From assembly GCA_003524565.1 (NCBI GenBank), contig DQGU01000204.1, forward strand, positions 1-21,908: DNA of 21,908 bases, given 5' to 3'. This document shows, piece by piece, positions 1-6,314 of this stretch. The notes below the pieces were generated by a model. That model worked only from the letters and a program-made list of their open reading frames with translations, had not been told where the DNA came from and did not search any database. This DNA comes from Rhodospirillaceae bacterium (GTDB lineage Bacteria > Pseudomonadota > Alphaproteobacteria > Micavibrionales > UBA2020). Every line of letters begins with the position of its first letter. Position 1 is the stretch's first letter. The translations under genes were made by a program, and so were the position numbers.

Positions 1-656
1 CGACCGTGGATGCGCTGATGCGCCTGTCGGATGCCGACCATGAACCGCCCGTCAGCTGCCATTACCTGATAGACGAGGCCGGCAATATTTTCAAAATGGT
101 GCCTGAAGAAAAACGTGCGTGGCATGCGGGCATTTCATCGTGGCACGGCCGCACGGATTTGAATTCTGCGTCTATCGGCATTGAAATTTCCAACCGCCGC
201 CATGAAGATTACACGCCCGCGCAGCTGACGACGCTGGTGCTTCTTTGCAAAGACATCATGCACCGCCATAACATCCCGCCTGAAAACGTGGTCGGCCATT
301 CGGATATCGCGCCCGCGCGCAAGAACGACCCCGGTTATCATTTCCCGTGGAAGGAACTGGCCAAGCACGATATCGGCGTTTGGCCGAAACCGACGCTGCG
401 CGATAAATTCAACGCCGCCGCCGTCGCCAAAAATCCGCAAAAGCTGGCCAAGCTGTTTAAAAAGGCCGGATACGATACAGGCGTGCACGAAGACGGCACG
501 CCGGAACTCGCTCAAGTCATCGACGCCTTTCAGCAGCGCTATGAACCGCACCTGTTCAAGACCGAAGGAGAAAAACCCGGTCAAGCAAGCAAAGACACCG
601 TTGCCCTTTTGCGTGCCGTCGCCCGCATCAATAAAAAATTCAGACCCAAGCCCTAA
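1..656 (+). CDS. N-acetylmuramoyl-L-alanine amidase, AmiD/AmpD type (5' partial)
   Basis: This is a zinc-dependent Amidase_2 family enzyme expected to cleave the bond between MurNAc and L-Ala of the stem peptide in peptidoglycan or its turnover fragments. The reading frame is already open at the window edge (codons from base 3), and comparison with the next gene shows that roughly 35-40 N-terminal residues, including the first zinc histidine, lie outside. Visible landmarks are RAWHAG, IGIEI (likely catalytic Glu) and GHSDIAPARKNDPG, whose His and Asp, ten residues apart, match the other two zinc ligands of AmiD. The last ~70 residues resemble a small peptidoglycan-binding helical domain (FQQRYEPHLF). 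The GTG at base 6 is not the true start. The gene is followed 24 nt later by a paralogue. The family is clear; whether the protein is cytoplasmic or exported cannot be judged without the N-terminus. Confidence 0.9.
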   Translation, partial: TVDALMRLSDADHEPPVSCHYLIDEAGNIFKMVPEEKRAWHAGISSWHGRTDLNSASIGIEISNRRHEDYTPAQLTTLVLLCKDIMHRHNIPPENVVGHSDIAPARKNDPGYHFPWKELAKHDIGVWPKPTLRDKFNAAAVAKNPQKLAKLFKKAGYDTGVHEDGTPELAQVIDAFQQRYEPHLFKTEGEKPGQASKDTVALLRAVARINKKFRPKP

Positions 657-680
657 CCTTCACGGCCAGACACCCTGCAC

Positions 681-1388
681 ATGAGCTACGCCCTTTTGAA
701 GCAATCCCCCTCGCCCAATTTCAACGACCGCGCGGCGAATGTCGCGCCGAGCGTGCTGGTGCTGCATTACACCGACCTGCCTGATGCGGAAACATCGCGG
801 CAATGGCTGTGCGACCCTGAAAAGAAGGTCAGTTCGCACTACCTCGTTGACCTTGATGGCAGCGTGATACAGATGGTCGATGAAAACAAACGCGCATGGC
901 ACGCGGGGCAGTCGTACTGGCGCGGCATGACAGACCTCAACACCCATTCTATCGGTATCGAAATTCAAAATACCGGCCATTCGCTCGGCTATGTCCCCTT
1001 CCCCGAAAAACAGATTGCGGGTGTGGTTGCCCTTTGCCGCGATATTCTGTCGCGCCATGATATTCCGGCACGCAACGTGCTCGCCCATTCCGACATCGCG
1101 CCCGCACGCAAGCAAGACCCCGGACATCTGTTTCCGTGGCGTGCGCTGGCCGCCGCCGGTATCGGCCTTTGGCCGCGGGAGCTGGCCAGCGGCCTGATGT
1201 CGCCGCAGGCCTTTATGACCGCGCTCGCGCATATCGGCTATGACCCGTCTTTGGGGGCGGAAATTCTGGTGCCCGCTTTCCAGCGCCATTTCGAGCCGGA
1301 AGCTTTTGAAGACGGCAGCCTGCCCGGCATGGTCACGGGGCGCACCATGTCGCGGCTTTCCGGGCTTATCGCGCTTATCGACGCCTGA
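681..1388 (+). CDS. N-acetylmuramoyl-L-alanine amidase, AmiD/AmpD type
   Basis: A complete 235-residue Amidase_2 enzyme predicted to remove the stem peptide from MurNAc. H29 (LVLHYT), H136 and D146 (HSDIAPARKQDPG) are the probable zinc ligands, with the same 10-residue His-Asp spacing as AmiD; E94 (IGIEI) is the likely catalytic glutamate. Residues about 175-235 form a peptidoglycan-binding-like domain (GYD, then PAFQRHFEPE). There is no signal peptide or lipobox at the N-terminus (MSYALLKQSP), so a cytoplasmic recycling role is more likely than an outer-membrane one; this is inference. It closely resembles the amidase just upstream, so the pair is a tandem duplication. The ATG at 681 has no clear Shine-Dalgarno sequence, but its N-terminus suits the family. 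An amidase next to rnpB is a familiar arrangement in Alphaproteobacteria. Confidence 0.92.
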   Translation: MSYALLKQSPSPNFNDRAANVAPSVLVLHYTDLPDAETSRQWLCDPEKKVSSHYLVDLDGSVIQMVDENKRAWHAGQSYWRGMTDLNTHSIGIEIQNTGHSLGYVPFPEKQIAGVVALCRDILSRHDIPARNVLAHSDIAPARKQDPGHLFPWRALAAAGIGLWPRELASGLMSPQAFMTALAHIGYDPSLGAEILVPAFQRHFEPEAFEDGSLPGMVTGRTMSRLSGLIALIDA

Positions 1389-1407
1389 AATAAATAACAT
1401 AATCCCC

Positions 1408-1436
1408 TTGCCATGACGCCGCCCTGCGCCTAAAGT
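1408..1436 (+). promoter_or_regulatory. sigma70-type promoter of rnpB
   Basis: TTGCCA at 1408-1413 and TAAAGT at 1431-1436 are separated by exactly 17 nt. Transcription would begin about 7-8 nt downstream, at about 1443-1444, which is where the RNase P RNA must begin from its P1 helix. The agreement between the two independent estimates supports the call. Confidence 0.65.
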
Positions 1437-1443
1437 CGCCAGA

Positions 1444-1826
1444 CCAGAAGGCCGGACGGCCGCCGCCCTTGCAAAAGGGGGGAGGAAAGTCCGGGCTCCC
1501 TGAAAACACGGTGCCGGATAACGTCCGGGCACGGCGGCCTTGGCCACCGTGACGGCCAGTGCAACAGAGAACATACCGCCCGCGCATTTCGGTGCGCAGG
1601 TAAGGGTGAAAAGGTGCGGTAAGAGCGCACCGCGTTTCCGGTAACGGAAACGGCAGGGTAAACCCCACCGGGAGCAAGACCAAATAGGGAAAGCACGCGG
1701 GCAACCGCAGGGCCTGTTTTCAGCCTGCTTTCCGGGTCGGTCGCTGGAGGCGCCGGGTAACCGTCGCCCTAGATGAATGGCCGTCACCCCGCAAGGGGGA
1801 CAGAACCCGGCTTACAGGCCTTCTGG
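1444..1826 (+). ncRNA. rnpB: RNase P RNA, bacterial class A
   Basis: This is the catalytic RNA of RNase P, which removes 5' leaders from tRNA precursors together with the protein RnpA. The ends are set by the P1 helix: CCAGAAGGCC at 1444-1453 is perfectly complementary to GGCCTTCTGG at 1817-1826. The conserved core is present: GAGGAAAGTCCGGGCT (1482-1497) forms the 5' half of P4 and ACAGAACCCGGCTTA (1800-1814) the 3' half. GAGCAAGACCAAATAG (1671-1686) and TAGATGAATGG (1771-1781) are further signature segments, and GGTGCGGTAAGAGCGCACC forms the P9-like hairpin. The length, about 383 nt, is normal for class A. An open frame on the opposite strand crosses the gene and is not real. Confidence 0.97.
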
Positions 1827-1839
1827 TTTTTATTTTTTT
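1817..1839 (+). terminator. U-rich 3' end of rnpB
   Basis: The 3' strand of P1 (1817-1826) runs straight into TTTTTATTTTTTT at 1827-1839. A long U tract after the closing helix is a plausible termination or 3'-processing signal, although P1 pairs over a long distance and does not form a normal local terminator hairpin. The next gene starts 26 nt later without a visible promoter, so termination may be incomplete. Confidence 0.5.
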
Positions 1840-1852
1840 GATTGCAGCTGCA

Positions 1853-1856
1853 GGAG
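1853..1856 (+). promoter_or_regulatory. ribosome binding site deciding the start of the J-domain gene
   Basis: GGAG at 1853-1856 lies 9 nt before the ATG at 1866. It excludes the in-frame TTG at 1844-adjacent position 1842, which would put the GGAG inside the coding sequence. Confidence 0.6.
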
Positions 1857-1865
1857 TATCGTCAC

Positions 1866-3155
1866 ATGGGTTTTGAAAGCATCGAAGGCGTCCATTATAT
1901 TTTCGACCGCTATGCGTTTTTGAACAGCATCCTCAGCGACGCGGGTAAAGAAAAACGTCTTGACGAAAACGCCAGCGCCAAGGAAATCCGCGAAGCCTGC
2001 ACGCTGGCGCGCGCGATGTACCACCCCGACCGCCAAGCCCGCAGCGGCGAGAAAATGAAACGCGAGGCCGAGCGCATGACGTCGCTGGTCGGCGATTGTG
2101 AAAAAATGCTGCTCAATGCTGATTTGAAGCCCCTCTATGACGAAAAACTGGCGCAGTTCCGCGTAGAATCACCGCGCGCGGTGAGCGAAAACGGCACGCC
2201 GATTATCGATATGAGCCGCACGGTTTTCGATGTGGCTTCGCTTATCAGCGACGATATTGTCGATACGTCCGATTTCGAAGCGCGCGTCAAAGCCATGCTG
2301 CAATACGACGATAAACGCGCAGAGCAGATGAAAACGCTGTTCGACACCATGCCGGACAATGCACAGGTATCCGCGCTTTACCGCGATGCGCTGACGCAGA
2401 AACTTGTTTACCTGACGCTGCTCGAAGATGCCGCCTGGGCGAAGCTCGGCTATATGAACCGCAAGGAAAAAGACGGCGGCGTCATCCTGCGCACCGAAGA
2501 TTACATGCCGCGCCTTGACCGCACGCTGGAAGAGGCTGCCGCAAAGGACATCCCCGCTGCCGTTGAAAAACACGGAAACGCCGCGCGGCTTGGCATTGCG
2601 TCCATTCGTCTGATTGAGGCTTTTAACCCCGCCGCGGATAGCGCGCCTGCGGATAGCGCCGAAAATGAAATTGTGAAAAGCCCCGCGCGCCTGCGTGAGG
2701 CACTCGACAAAGCCATCGCCAAGGCACAGCAGAATTTCACCCTGCGCGCCGAATATGTGCGCGATGTGGCGCGGCAAAAACTTGCCGTTCTTGACCAACT
2801 GGTCACGCTGACGCCCGTGCGCGCCGTGGGGCAGGAGCAAAAAGACCAGCAGGCTTTCGATTTCTATTTGCTGAACCCCGAAGAAAACGGGCAGCATACC
2901 GTGCTGTTCCACATGGCCATCGACGTCAAGACCGGCCGCGCGGAGCCGCCGGAAATGGGCGAAGGCAAAACCATGGCGGATGTCGAAAAGACCGCAAACT
3001 TGCGCGCGGGTTTCGCGGTGACGCGCAACCCCGAAATCAGCGACATCATGCTGGAAATTGGTGCGGCGGCCGACCGCTTCCTTGCCACACGAAGCGCACC
3101 CGAGCCTGAAAATGCGGCAACAGCCCCAAAAGCCCCCAAGCCGCGCACACCGTAA
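1866..3155 (+). CDS. J-domain (DnaJ-like) protein with unknown C-terminal region
   Basis: A 429-residue soluble protein. Residues about 10-100 look like a J-domain: a helix I segment (IFDRYAFLNSIL), a helix II ending in YHPDRQ with the diagnostic HPD at 53-55, and a helix III/IV region ending in LKPLYDEKL, which matches the usual RxxYD close of the fold. J-domains stimulate the ATPase of a DnaK-type Hsp70, so a co-chaperone role is probable. The remaining ~330 residues are mostly charged helices with an Ala/Pro/Lys tail (APKAPKPRTP); I recognise no family there, no signal peptide and no membrane segment. There are no DnaJ Gly/Phe or zinc-finger regions, so this is not DnaJ itself. It starts 26 nt after the rnpB U tract and precedes the three-paralogue cassette. 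The ATG at 1866 is chosen because of its GGAG. The J-domain call is good; the client or pathway is unknown. Confidence 0.78.
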   Translation: MGFESIEGVHYIFDRYAFLNSILSDAGKEKRLDENASAKEIREACTLARAMYHPDRQARSGEKMKREAERMTSLVGDCEKMLLNADLKPLYDEKLAQFRVESPRAVSENGTPIIDMSRTVFDVASLISDDIVDTSDFEARVKAMLQYDDKRAEQMKTLFDTMPDNAQVSALYRDALTQKLVYLTLLEDAAWAKLGYMNRKEKDGGVILRTEDYMPRLDRTLEEAAAKDIPAAVEKHGNAARLGIASIRLIEAFNPAADSAPADSAENEIVKSPARLREALDKAIAKAQQNFTLRAEYVRDVARQKLAVLDQLVTLTPVRAVGQEQKDQQAFDFYLLNPEENGQHTVLFHMAIDVKTGRAEPPEMGEGKTMADVEKTANLRAGFAVTRNPEISDIMLEIGAAADRFLATRSAPEPENAATAPKAPKPRTP

Positions 3156-3173
3156 CGGGCTAAGCGCTTGATA

Positions 3174-3202
3174 AAATATGTCAATTTATAATTGACATAT
3201 TT
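3174..3202. promoter_or_regulatory. perfect 29-bp palindrome, candidate operator
   Basis: AAATATGTCAATT (3174-3186) and AATTGACATATTT (3190-3202) are perfect inverted arms of 13 bp around the centre TAT. The element is strikingly AT-rich in a GC-rich region, and its right arm contains the TTGACA -35 box of the promoter at 3192-3220. A dimeric repressor bound here would block RNA polymerase. As RNA, the stem would be AT-only apart from two pairs and is not followed by a good U tract, so an operator is more likely than a terminator. The regulator is unknown. Confidence 0.6.
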
Positions 3203-3220
3203 ATGCTCGCTTCGTATTGT
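3192..3220 (+). promoter_or_regulatory. sigma70-type promoter of the three-paralogue cassette
   Basis: TTGACA (3192-3197, a perfect -35) is followed after 17 nt by TATTGT (3215-3220). Transcription from about 3227 would give a leader of about 36 nt before the first ATG at 3263, with GGAGAG at 3254-3259 as ribosome binding site. A GATTC (GANTC) site lies in the leader at 3247-3251. Confidence 0.6.
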
Positions 3221-3262
3221 CGTATCTGATTTTATTCACTTTTCAGGATTCGCGGAGAGCGC

Positions 3263-3637
3263 ATGGACACCGAACAAAGTTTTGTGGTCGAGAACGACTA
3301 TACGCTCAGCGTCGTCACAACGCGCAAGCTCGACGGCATGAATGGCTTTGCGGGCAGCACCGTCATCACCCGCACCTTCAATTTCCTTGCCCAGCAGGTG
3401 ACCACGCATGTACGCGACGTCGCACTTGGCAATTCCGGCGGCTACAAAACCGGCGGTGCGGGCAGCATTTCAACAGCGATTGAACAGCAGCATTTCGACG
3501 AATTCCGCAGCGATGCAGAAATCCGCCTGATGCATGCGCAGCTGAAGGACAAGGGCGGCAGCCCGCCGCCTATCGAGGAAGTAACGCGCGGTATGGTTAA
3601 AAAGTCTGCCGTTCTTTCCGCACCGGGCAAAGGGTAA
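3263..3637 (+). CDS. small protein of unknown family, paralogue 1 of 3
   Basis: A 124-residue protein that I do not recognise. It shares two motifs with the next two genes: RTFNFLAQQVTT at 37-48 and AEIRLMHAQLK at 85-95, the latter followed by GGSPPPIEE at 98-106. NDYTLS at 11-16 is also found in paralogue 2. Between the motifs is a variable Gly/Ser-rich stretch (about 57-71) that looks like a flexible linker. There is no signal peptide, membrane segment, Cys pair or nucleotide-binding motif. The ATG at 3263 has a good GGAGAG a few bases upstream and the gene follows a promoter with an overlapping palindrome. The next gene begins 4 nt after the stop, so the three are very probably co-transcribed. 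That it is a real gene is supported by protein-level conservation among the three copies. Confidence 0.85.
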   Translation: MDTEQSFVVENDYTLSVVTTRKLDGMNGFAGSTVITRTFNFLAQQVTTHVRDVALGNSGGYKTGGAGSISTAIEQQHFDEFRSDAEIRLMHAQLKDKGGSPPPIEEVTRGMVKKSAVLSAPGKG

Positions 3638-3641
3638 ACCC

Positions 3642-4025
3642 ATGCAAGAGCGTTTCGAGAAAATCAACGATTACACCCTGAGCCAGACGTTGCATGCACC
3701 CAGCGAAAGCCTTTCCGGCTATAGCCAGAGCCTGACGATACAATCGCGCATCACCCGCATTTTCAATTTCCTGTCGGCGCAGGTGACCACCATCACGCGT
3801 GATTTGACTTACGAGCCGCGCGGCGGCGAATCCGGCGGTTCTTCGTCGGTTTCCACGCAAACATCGGTACAAAACTTTTCCGACGTACAGTCGGATGCGG
3901 AAATCCGCCTGATGCACGCGAAACTGAAAAATGACCTGAAAGGCAACCCGCCCCCTATCGAAGATATTCTGGAGGCGCAGGCAAACGTCGCGGGCAAGCC
4001 CAAATTGCAGCCCAAACGCCCATGA
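3642..4025 (+). CDS. small protein of unknown family, paralogue 2 of 3
   Basis: A 127-residue protein of no family known to me. It carries NDYTLS at 9-14, RIFNFLSAQVTT at 39-50 and AEIRLMHAKLK at 86-96, followed by GNPPPIED at 101-108. The first long motif matches paralogue 1 at 9 of 12 positions and paralogue 3 at 10 of 12. A Gly/Ser/Thr-rich linker occupies about 60-76, and the tail is basic and Pro-rich (KPKLQPKRP). No signal peptide or membrane segment is visible. The stop codon overlaps the start of paralogue 3 (ATGA, 4022-4025), which suggests translational coupling. The AAAGGG just before the stop of paralogue 1 could serve as its ribosome binding site. Confidence 0.85.
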   Translation: MQERFEKINDYTLSQTLHAPSESLSGYSQSLTIQSRITRIFNFLSAQVTTITRDLTYEPRGGESGGSSSVSTQTSVQNFSDVQSDAEIRLMHAKLKNDLKGNPPPIEDILEAQANVAGKPKLQPKRP

Positions 4026-4411
4026 AAACGGATTATCACGCCCTTGGCAAAGACAGCCTTGCCATCATCAGCCCGCTTTCGTTCGACCCGAAGGACTGGG
4101 GCGCGCCGCGCCTGATGCGCATTTTCAATTTTTCGTCGCGTCAGGTCACCACGATATACGAGCGCGGGGGCATTCAGGAATATACCATTCCCAAAGGCTC
4201 GGATTACGGCAGCAACTCCAAAGGCTATAGCGCAGCTGTAACCTCCGCCATGGAAATTCATGACTTCAAAGAACTGCCAAACCCCGAAGAAATCCAGCAG
4301 ATGCACCAAAAGCTCCGCGACATCGGTGGCACCCCCCCGCCGCTCGATGTTGTCATGCAGGGTATCGGCTCTATCCGCAAAGGCGGACTGAAACCGCCCG
4401 CCGGCAGATAA
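4022..4411 (+). CDS. small protein of unknown family, paralogue 3 of 3
   Basis: A 129-residue protein, the most diverged of the three. It keeps RIFNFSSRQVTT at 33-44 and EEIQQMHQKLR at 89-99 followed by GGTPPPLDVV at 102-111, with a Gly/Ser/Tyr-rich spacer at about 57-75. The N-terminus differs from the other two (no NDYTLS, but a DY at 4-5). It has no signal peptide or membrane segment. Its ATG overlaps the stop of paralogue 2. It is the last gene before the dcw promoter region. The conserved pattern F-N-F-x3-QVTT plus a helix ending in G-[GN]-x-PPP-[IL]-[ED] defines the family; function unknown. Confidence 0.83.
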   Translation: MKTDYHALGKDSLAIISPLSFDPKDWGAPRLMRIFNFSSRQVTTIYERGGIQEYTIPKGSDYGSNSKGYSAAVTSAMEIHDFKELPNPEEIQQMHQKLRDIGGTPPPLDVVMQGIGSIRKGGLKPPAGR

Positions 4412-4686
4412 ATTTACATCGGATAGATTATTTACATAGCGCAAATACTGCATAAACAGCGCGCGGTGCCGGTGGACGCTAGATTGATACCCCCATTTGC
4501 GCGCGCCGCAGAAAACGTCCCCTGCGCCGCCCCTCTTGCCGCCAGTCTTTTGCCCCCGTTTATCCCCCTGTTTGATTGACGCCCCCGCAAGCGGCGTGTA
4601 GATTAGTCAAGGGGTTGGATTTCAAGGTTTTAAGGCGTTTTGCGCGCCCGCGGCCTTGGCAGGTTTGGGGACGGATTAAACAAGGC
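4412..4686 (+). other. intergenic region before the dcw operon, no mraZ
   Basis: These 275 nt hold no convincing coding sequence. The left part (4412-4560) shows no strong hairpin with a U tract; GCGCGC occurs twice (near 4460 and 4501) but is too short and too common here to call. The right part holds the promoter at 4576-4604 and a leader of about 76 nt. No TGGG-N5-TGGG type MraZ box is visible. Confidence 0.6.
4576..4604 (+). promoter_or_regulatory. sigma70-type promoter of the dcw operon
   Basis: TTGACG (4576-4581) and TAGATT (4599-4604) are spaced by exactly 17 nt. Transcription would start near 4611, leaving a leader of about 76 nt before rsmH with a weak inverted repeat (AAGGC 4632-4636 and GCCTT 4653-4657). 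This probably drives rsmH and much of the cluster. Confidence 0.6.
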
Positions 4687-5691
4687 ATGACCGATACGCT
4701 ACACAACGCGGCAAGCACGCCCGCGCGCCACATCCCCGTGATGCTGGCCGAGGTTCTGGCTTGCCTCGCGCCCAAAGACGGCGGCGTCTATGTCGATGGC
4801 ACTTTCGGTGCGGGCGGCTATACCCGCGCCATTCTTGAATCCGCCAACTGCACCGTCTATGGCATCGACCGCGACCCCGAAGCCATCGCGCGGGCGCAGG
4901 CCTTCACCCGCGATTTCGCCGGACGGTTCCATGCGCTGCATGGCTGTTTTGGCGATGCCGCGCATCTGCTGGCGGGCGCGGGGGTTGAAAACATCGACGG
5001 CTTCGTACTCGACCTTGGCGTATCATCCATTCAGCTGGGCACGGCCGCGCGCGGGTTTTCGTTCCAGCATGACGGCCCGCTCGATATGCGCATGAGCCTG
5101 AGCGGGGAGAGCGCCGCCGACGTTGTGAACACCGCGGATGAAAAAGAGCTTGCCGATATCATCTATACCTACGGCGAAGAGCGCGCCGCACGCCGCATAG
5201 CCAAAGCAATCGTGGAAGCCCGCCGCGAAAAACCGATTGAAACCACCGCCGCCCTCGCCGCCATTATCCACCGCGTGCTGCCCATGCACGGCGGGATGAA
5301 AACAGACACCGCGACGCGCAGTTTTCAGGCGCTGCGCATCCACATCAACGACGAGATGGGGGAGATTGACCGTGCGCTTGACGCCGCCCCTGCGCTTTTG
5401 AAAGACGGCGGGCGTCTGGTTGTCGTGTCTTTTCATTCGCTCGAAGACTGGCGCGTCAAAACATATCTGCGCGCACAATCGGGGGAACAGGCGGGCACGT
5501 CACGCCATCTGCCGCCCGATATGTCGGCGAAGGCCGCGCCCGTATTCAAACTTGAAAAAAGAAATGGTCTGGCGCCAAGCGATGCCGAAACCGCGGCAAA
5601 CCCCCGCGCCCGCTCCGCCCGTTTGCGCTACGCCATCCGCACCGATGCCCCGCTGCAAAGCGCCGCCTGCCGCGCAGGAGGCCGCGCATGA
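4687..5691 (+). CDS. rsmH: 16S rRNA m4C1402 N4-methyltransferase
   Basis: RsmH (MraW) transfers a methyl group from S-adenosylmethionine to N4 of C1402 in the decoding centre of 16S rRNA. The protein has 334 residues, normal for the family. Signatures seen are HIPVMLAEVL at 15-24, the SAM-binding DGTFGAGGYT at 37-46, GIDRDPEA near 59-66, DLGVSSIQL, GPLDMRM and FHSLEDWRVK at about 249-258. The frame is open further upstream but that part covers the promoter; the ATG at 4687 gives the standard N-terminus. Its Shine-Dalgarno is weak (AAGG directly before the ATG). It is the first gene of the cluster here because mraZ is missing. The stop overlaps the ftsL start (ATGA), with AGGAGG at 5676-5681 serving ftsL. 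Confidence 0.97.
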   Translation: MTDTLHNAASTPARHIPVMLAEVLACLAPKDGGVYVDGTFGAGGYTRAILESANCTVYGIDRDPEAIARAQAFTRDFAGRFHALHGCFGDAAHLLAGAGVENIDGFVLDLGVSSIQLGTAARGFSFQHDGPLDMRMSLSGESAADVVNTADEKELADIIYTYGEERAARRIAKAIVEARREKPIETTAALAAIIHRVLPMHGGMKTDTATRSFQALRIHINDEMGEIDRALDAAPALLKDGGRLVVVSFHSLEDWRVKTYLRAQSGEQAGTSRHLPPDMSAKAAPVFKLEKRNGLAPSDAETAANPRARSARLRYAIRTDAPLQSAACRAGGRA

Positions 5692-6314
5692 GCAAATTCG
5701 CCGCCCTCTGGCTTTTCTGCGCGCTTGTGTGCGGCGCGCTTTTGTTCAAGACCAGTCAGGCCGTGACGGACGGCCGCGCCAAGCTTGACCTCATCACCGC
5801 CGATACGCGGCGCGAAGAAGATTCCCTGCGCGTTTTGCAGGCGGAGTGGAGTTATCTCAACCAGCCCGACAGGCTCGAGAAACTCGCGGCGCAATATCTG
5901 AAGCTTGCCCCCATGCGCGGCAAACAGTTTGCGGAGGCGCAGAGCCTGCCGCTCCGCCCCGTACCGCAAGAAGCCTTGCCTGAAAACACCGCCGCAGACG
6001 CAGCCGCCATTGCCGCTATCGCCGCAGGTATCGAGAGCAGCGCCGGTACGCCGGAAACCGCAGCCACAACCCCCACCGCACGCCCGCCGCGCAAACCGGC
6101 GGAGCTGCGCCAAAGCGCCTCCTTCAAACCCGCAGTAAAAGCGGCCGCAAGCGCGAAGCCCAGCGCCGCAAGCGCAAAACCAAGCGGCGCACCCGCAAAA
6201 CCCGCCCCCGTTGCCGCAAAATCCGCTGCGCCCAAACCCGCCCCCGCGCGTGACACCGCGGGCAGCCCGCGTGATTTCGGCGATGTCCTGAGCAGCCTCG
6301 GGGGGACGCCATAA
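5688..6314 (+). CDS. ftsL: cell division protein FtsL with long Ala/Pro/Lys-rich tail
   Basis: FtsL is a bitopic inner-membrane division protein that pairs with FtsB and FtsQ and helps activate FtsW-FtsI. Residues 4-22 form the single membrane segment, about 28-60 a coiled coil, and LQAEWSYLNQPDRLEKLA (50-67) is the hallmark of alphaproteobacterial FtsL. The family is usually about 100-130 residues; this one has 208. Residues about 90-190 are a low-complexity stretch rich in Ala, Pro, Lys and Thr (KPSAASAKPSGAPAKPAP), followed by a less biased end (SPRDFGDVLSSLGG). The tail would lie in the periplasm and may span or touch peptidoglycan; this is inference. It starts inside rsmH's stop with a perfect AGGAGG 6 nt upstream and ends in TAATG shared with ftsI. 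Confidence 0.92.
   Translation: MSKFAALWLFCALVCGALLFKTSQAVTDGRAKLDLITADTRREEDSLRVLQAEWSYLNQPDRLEKLAAQYLKLAPMRGKQFAEAQSLPLRPVPQEALPENTAADAAAIAAIAAGIESSAGTPETAATTPTARPPRKPAELRQSASFKPAVKAAASAKPSAASAKPSGAPAKPAPVAAKSAAPKPAPARDTAGSPRDFGDVLSSLGGTP

Noticed and set aside
660..1787. Long open frame on the minus strand across the second amidase and rnpB
   Set aside because: It is antisense to a clear amidase gene and crosses a structured RNA gene; the protein resembles nothing and is Arg-rich, as expected for an antisense shadow of GC-rich coding DNA.
4576..4686. Upstream extension of rsmH to an in-frame TTG
   Set aside because: The extension would cover the -35 box and promoter and adds residues not seen in RsmH; the ATG at 4687 gives the usual N-terminus.
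4605..4686. G-rich leader of rsmH as possible MraZ-binding repeats
   Set aside because: GG dinucleotides recur at intervals of about 8-10 nt, but no TGGG-N5-TGGG series exists and there is no mraZ gene.
6114..6250. Alternating AGC/GCA/AAA codons in ftsL as a DNA repeat
   Set aside because: This reflects the Ala/Pro/Lys-rich protein tail rather than a tandem DNA repeat with constant unit length.
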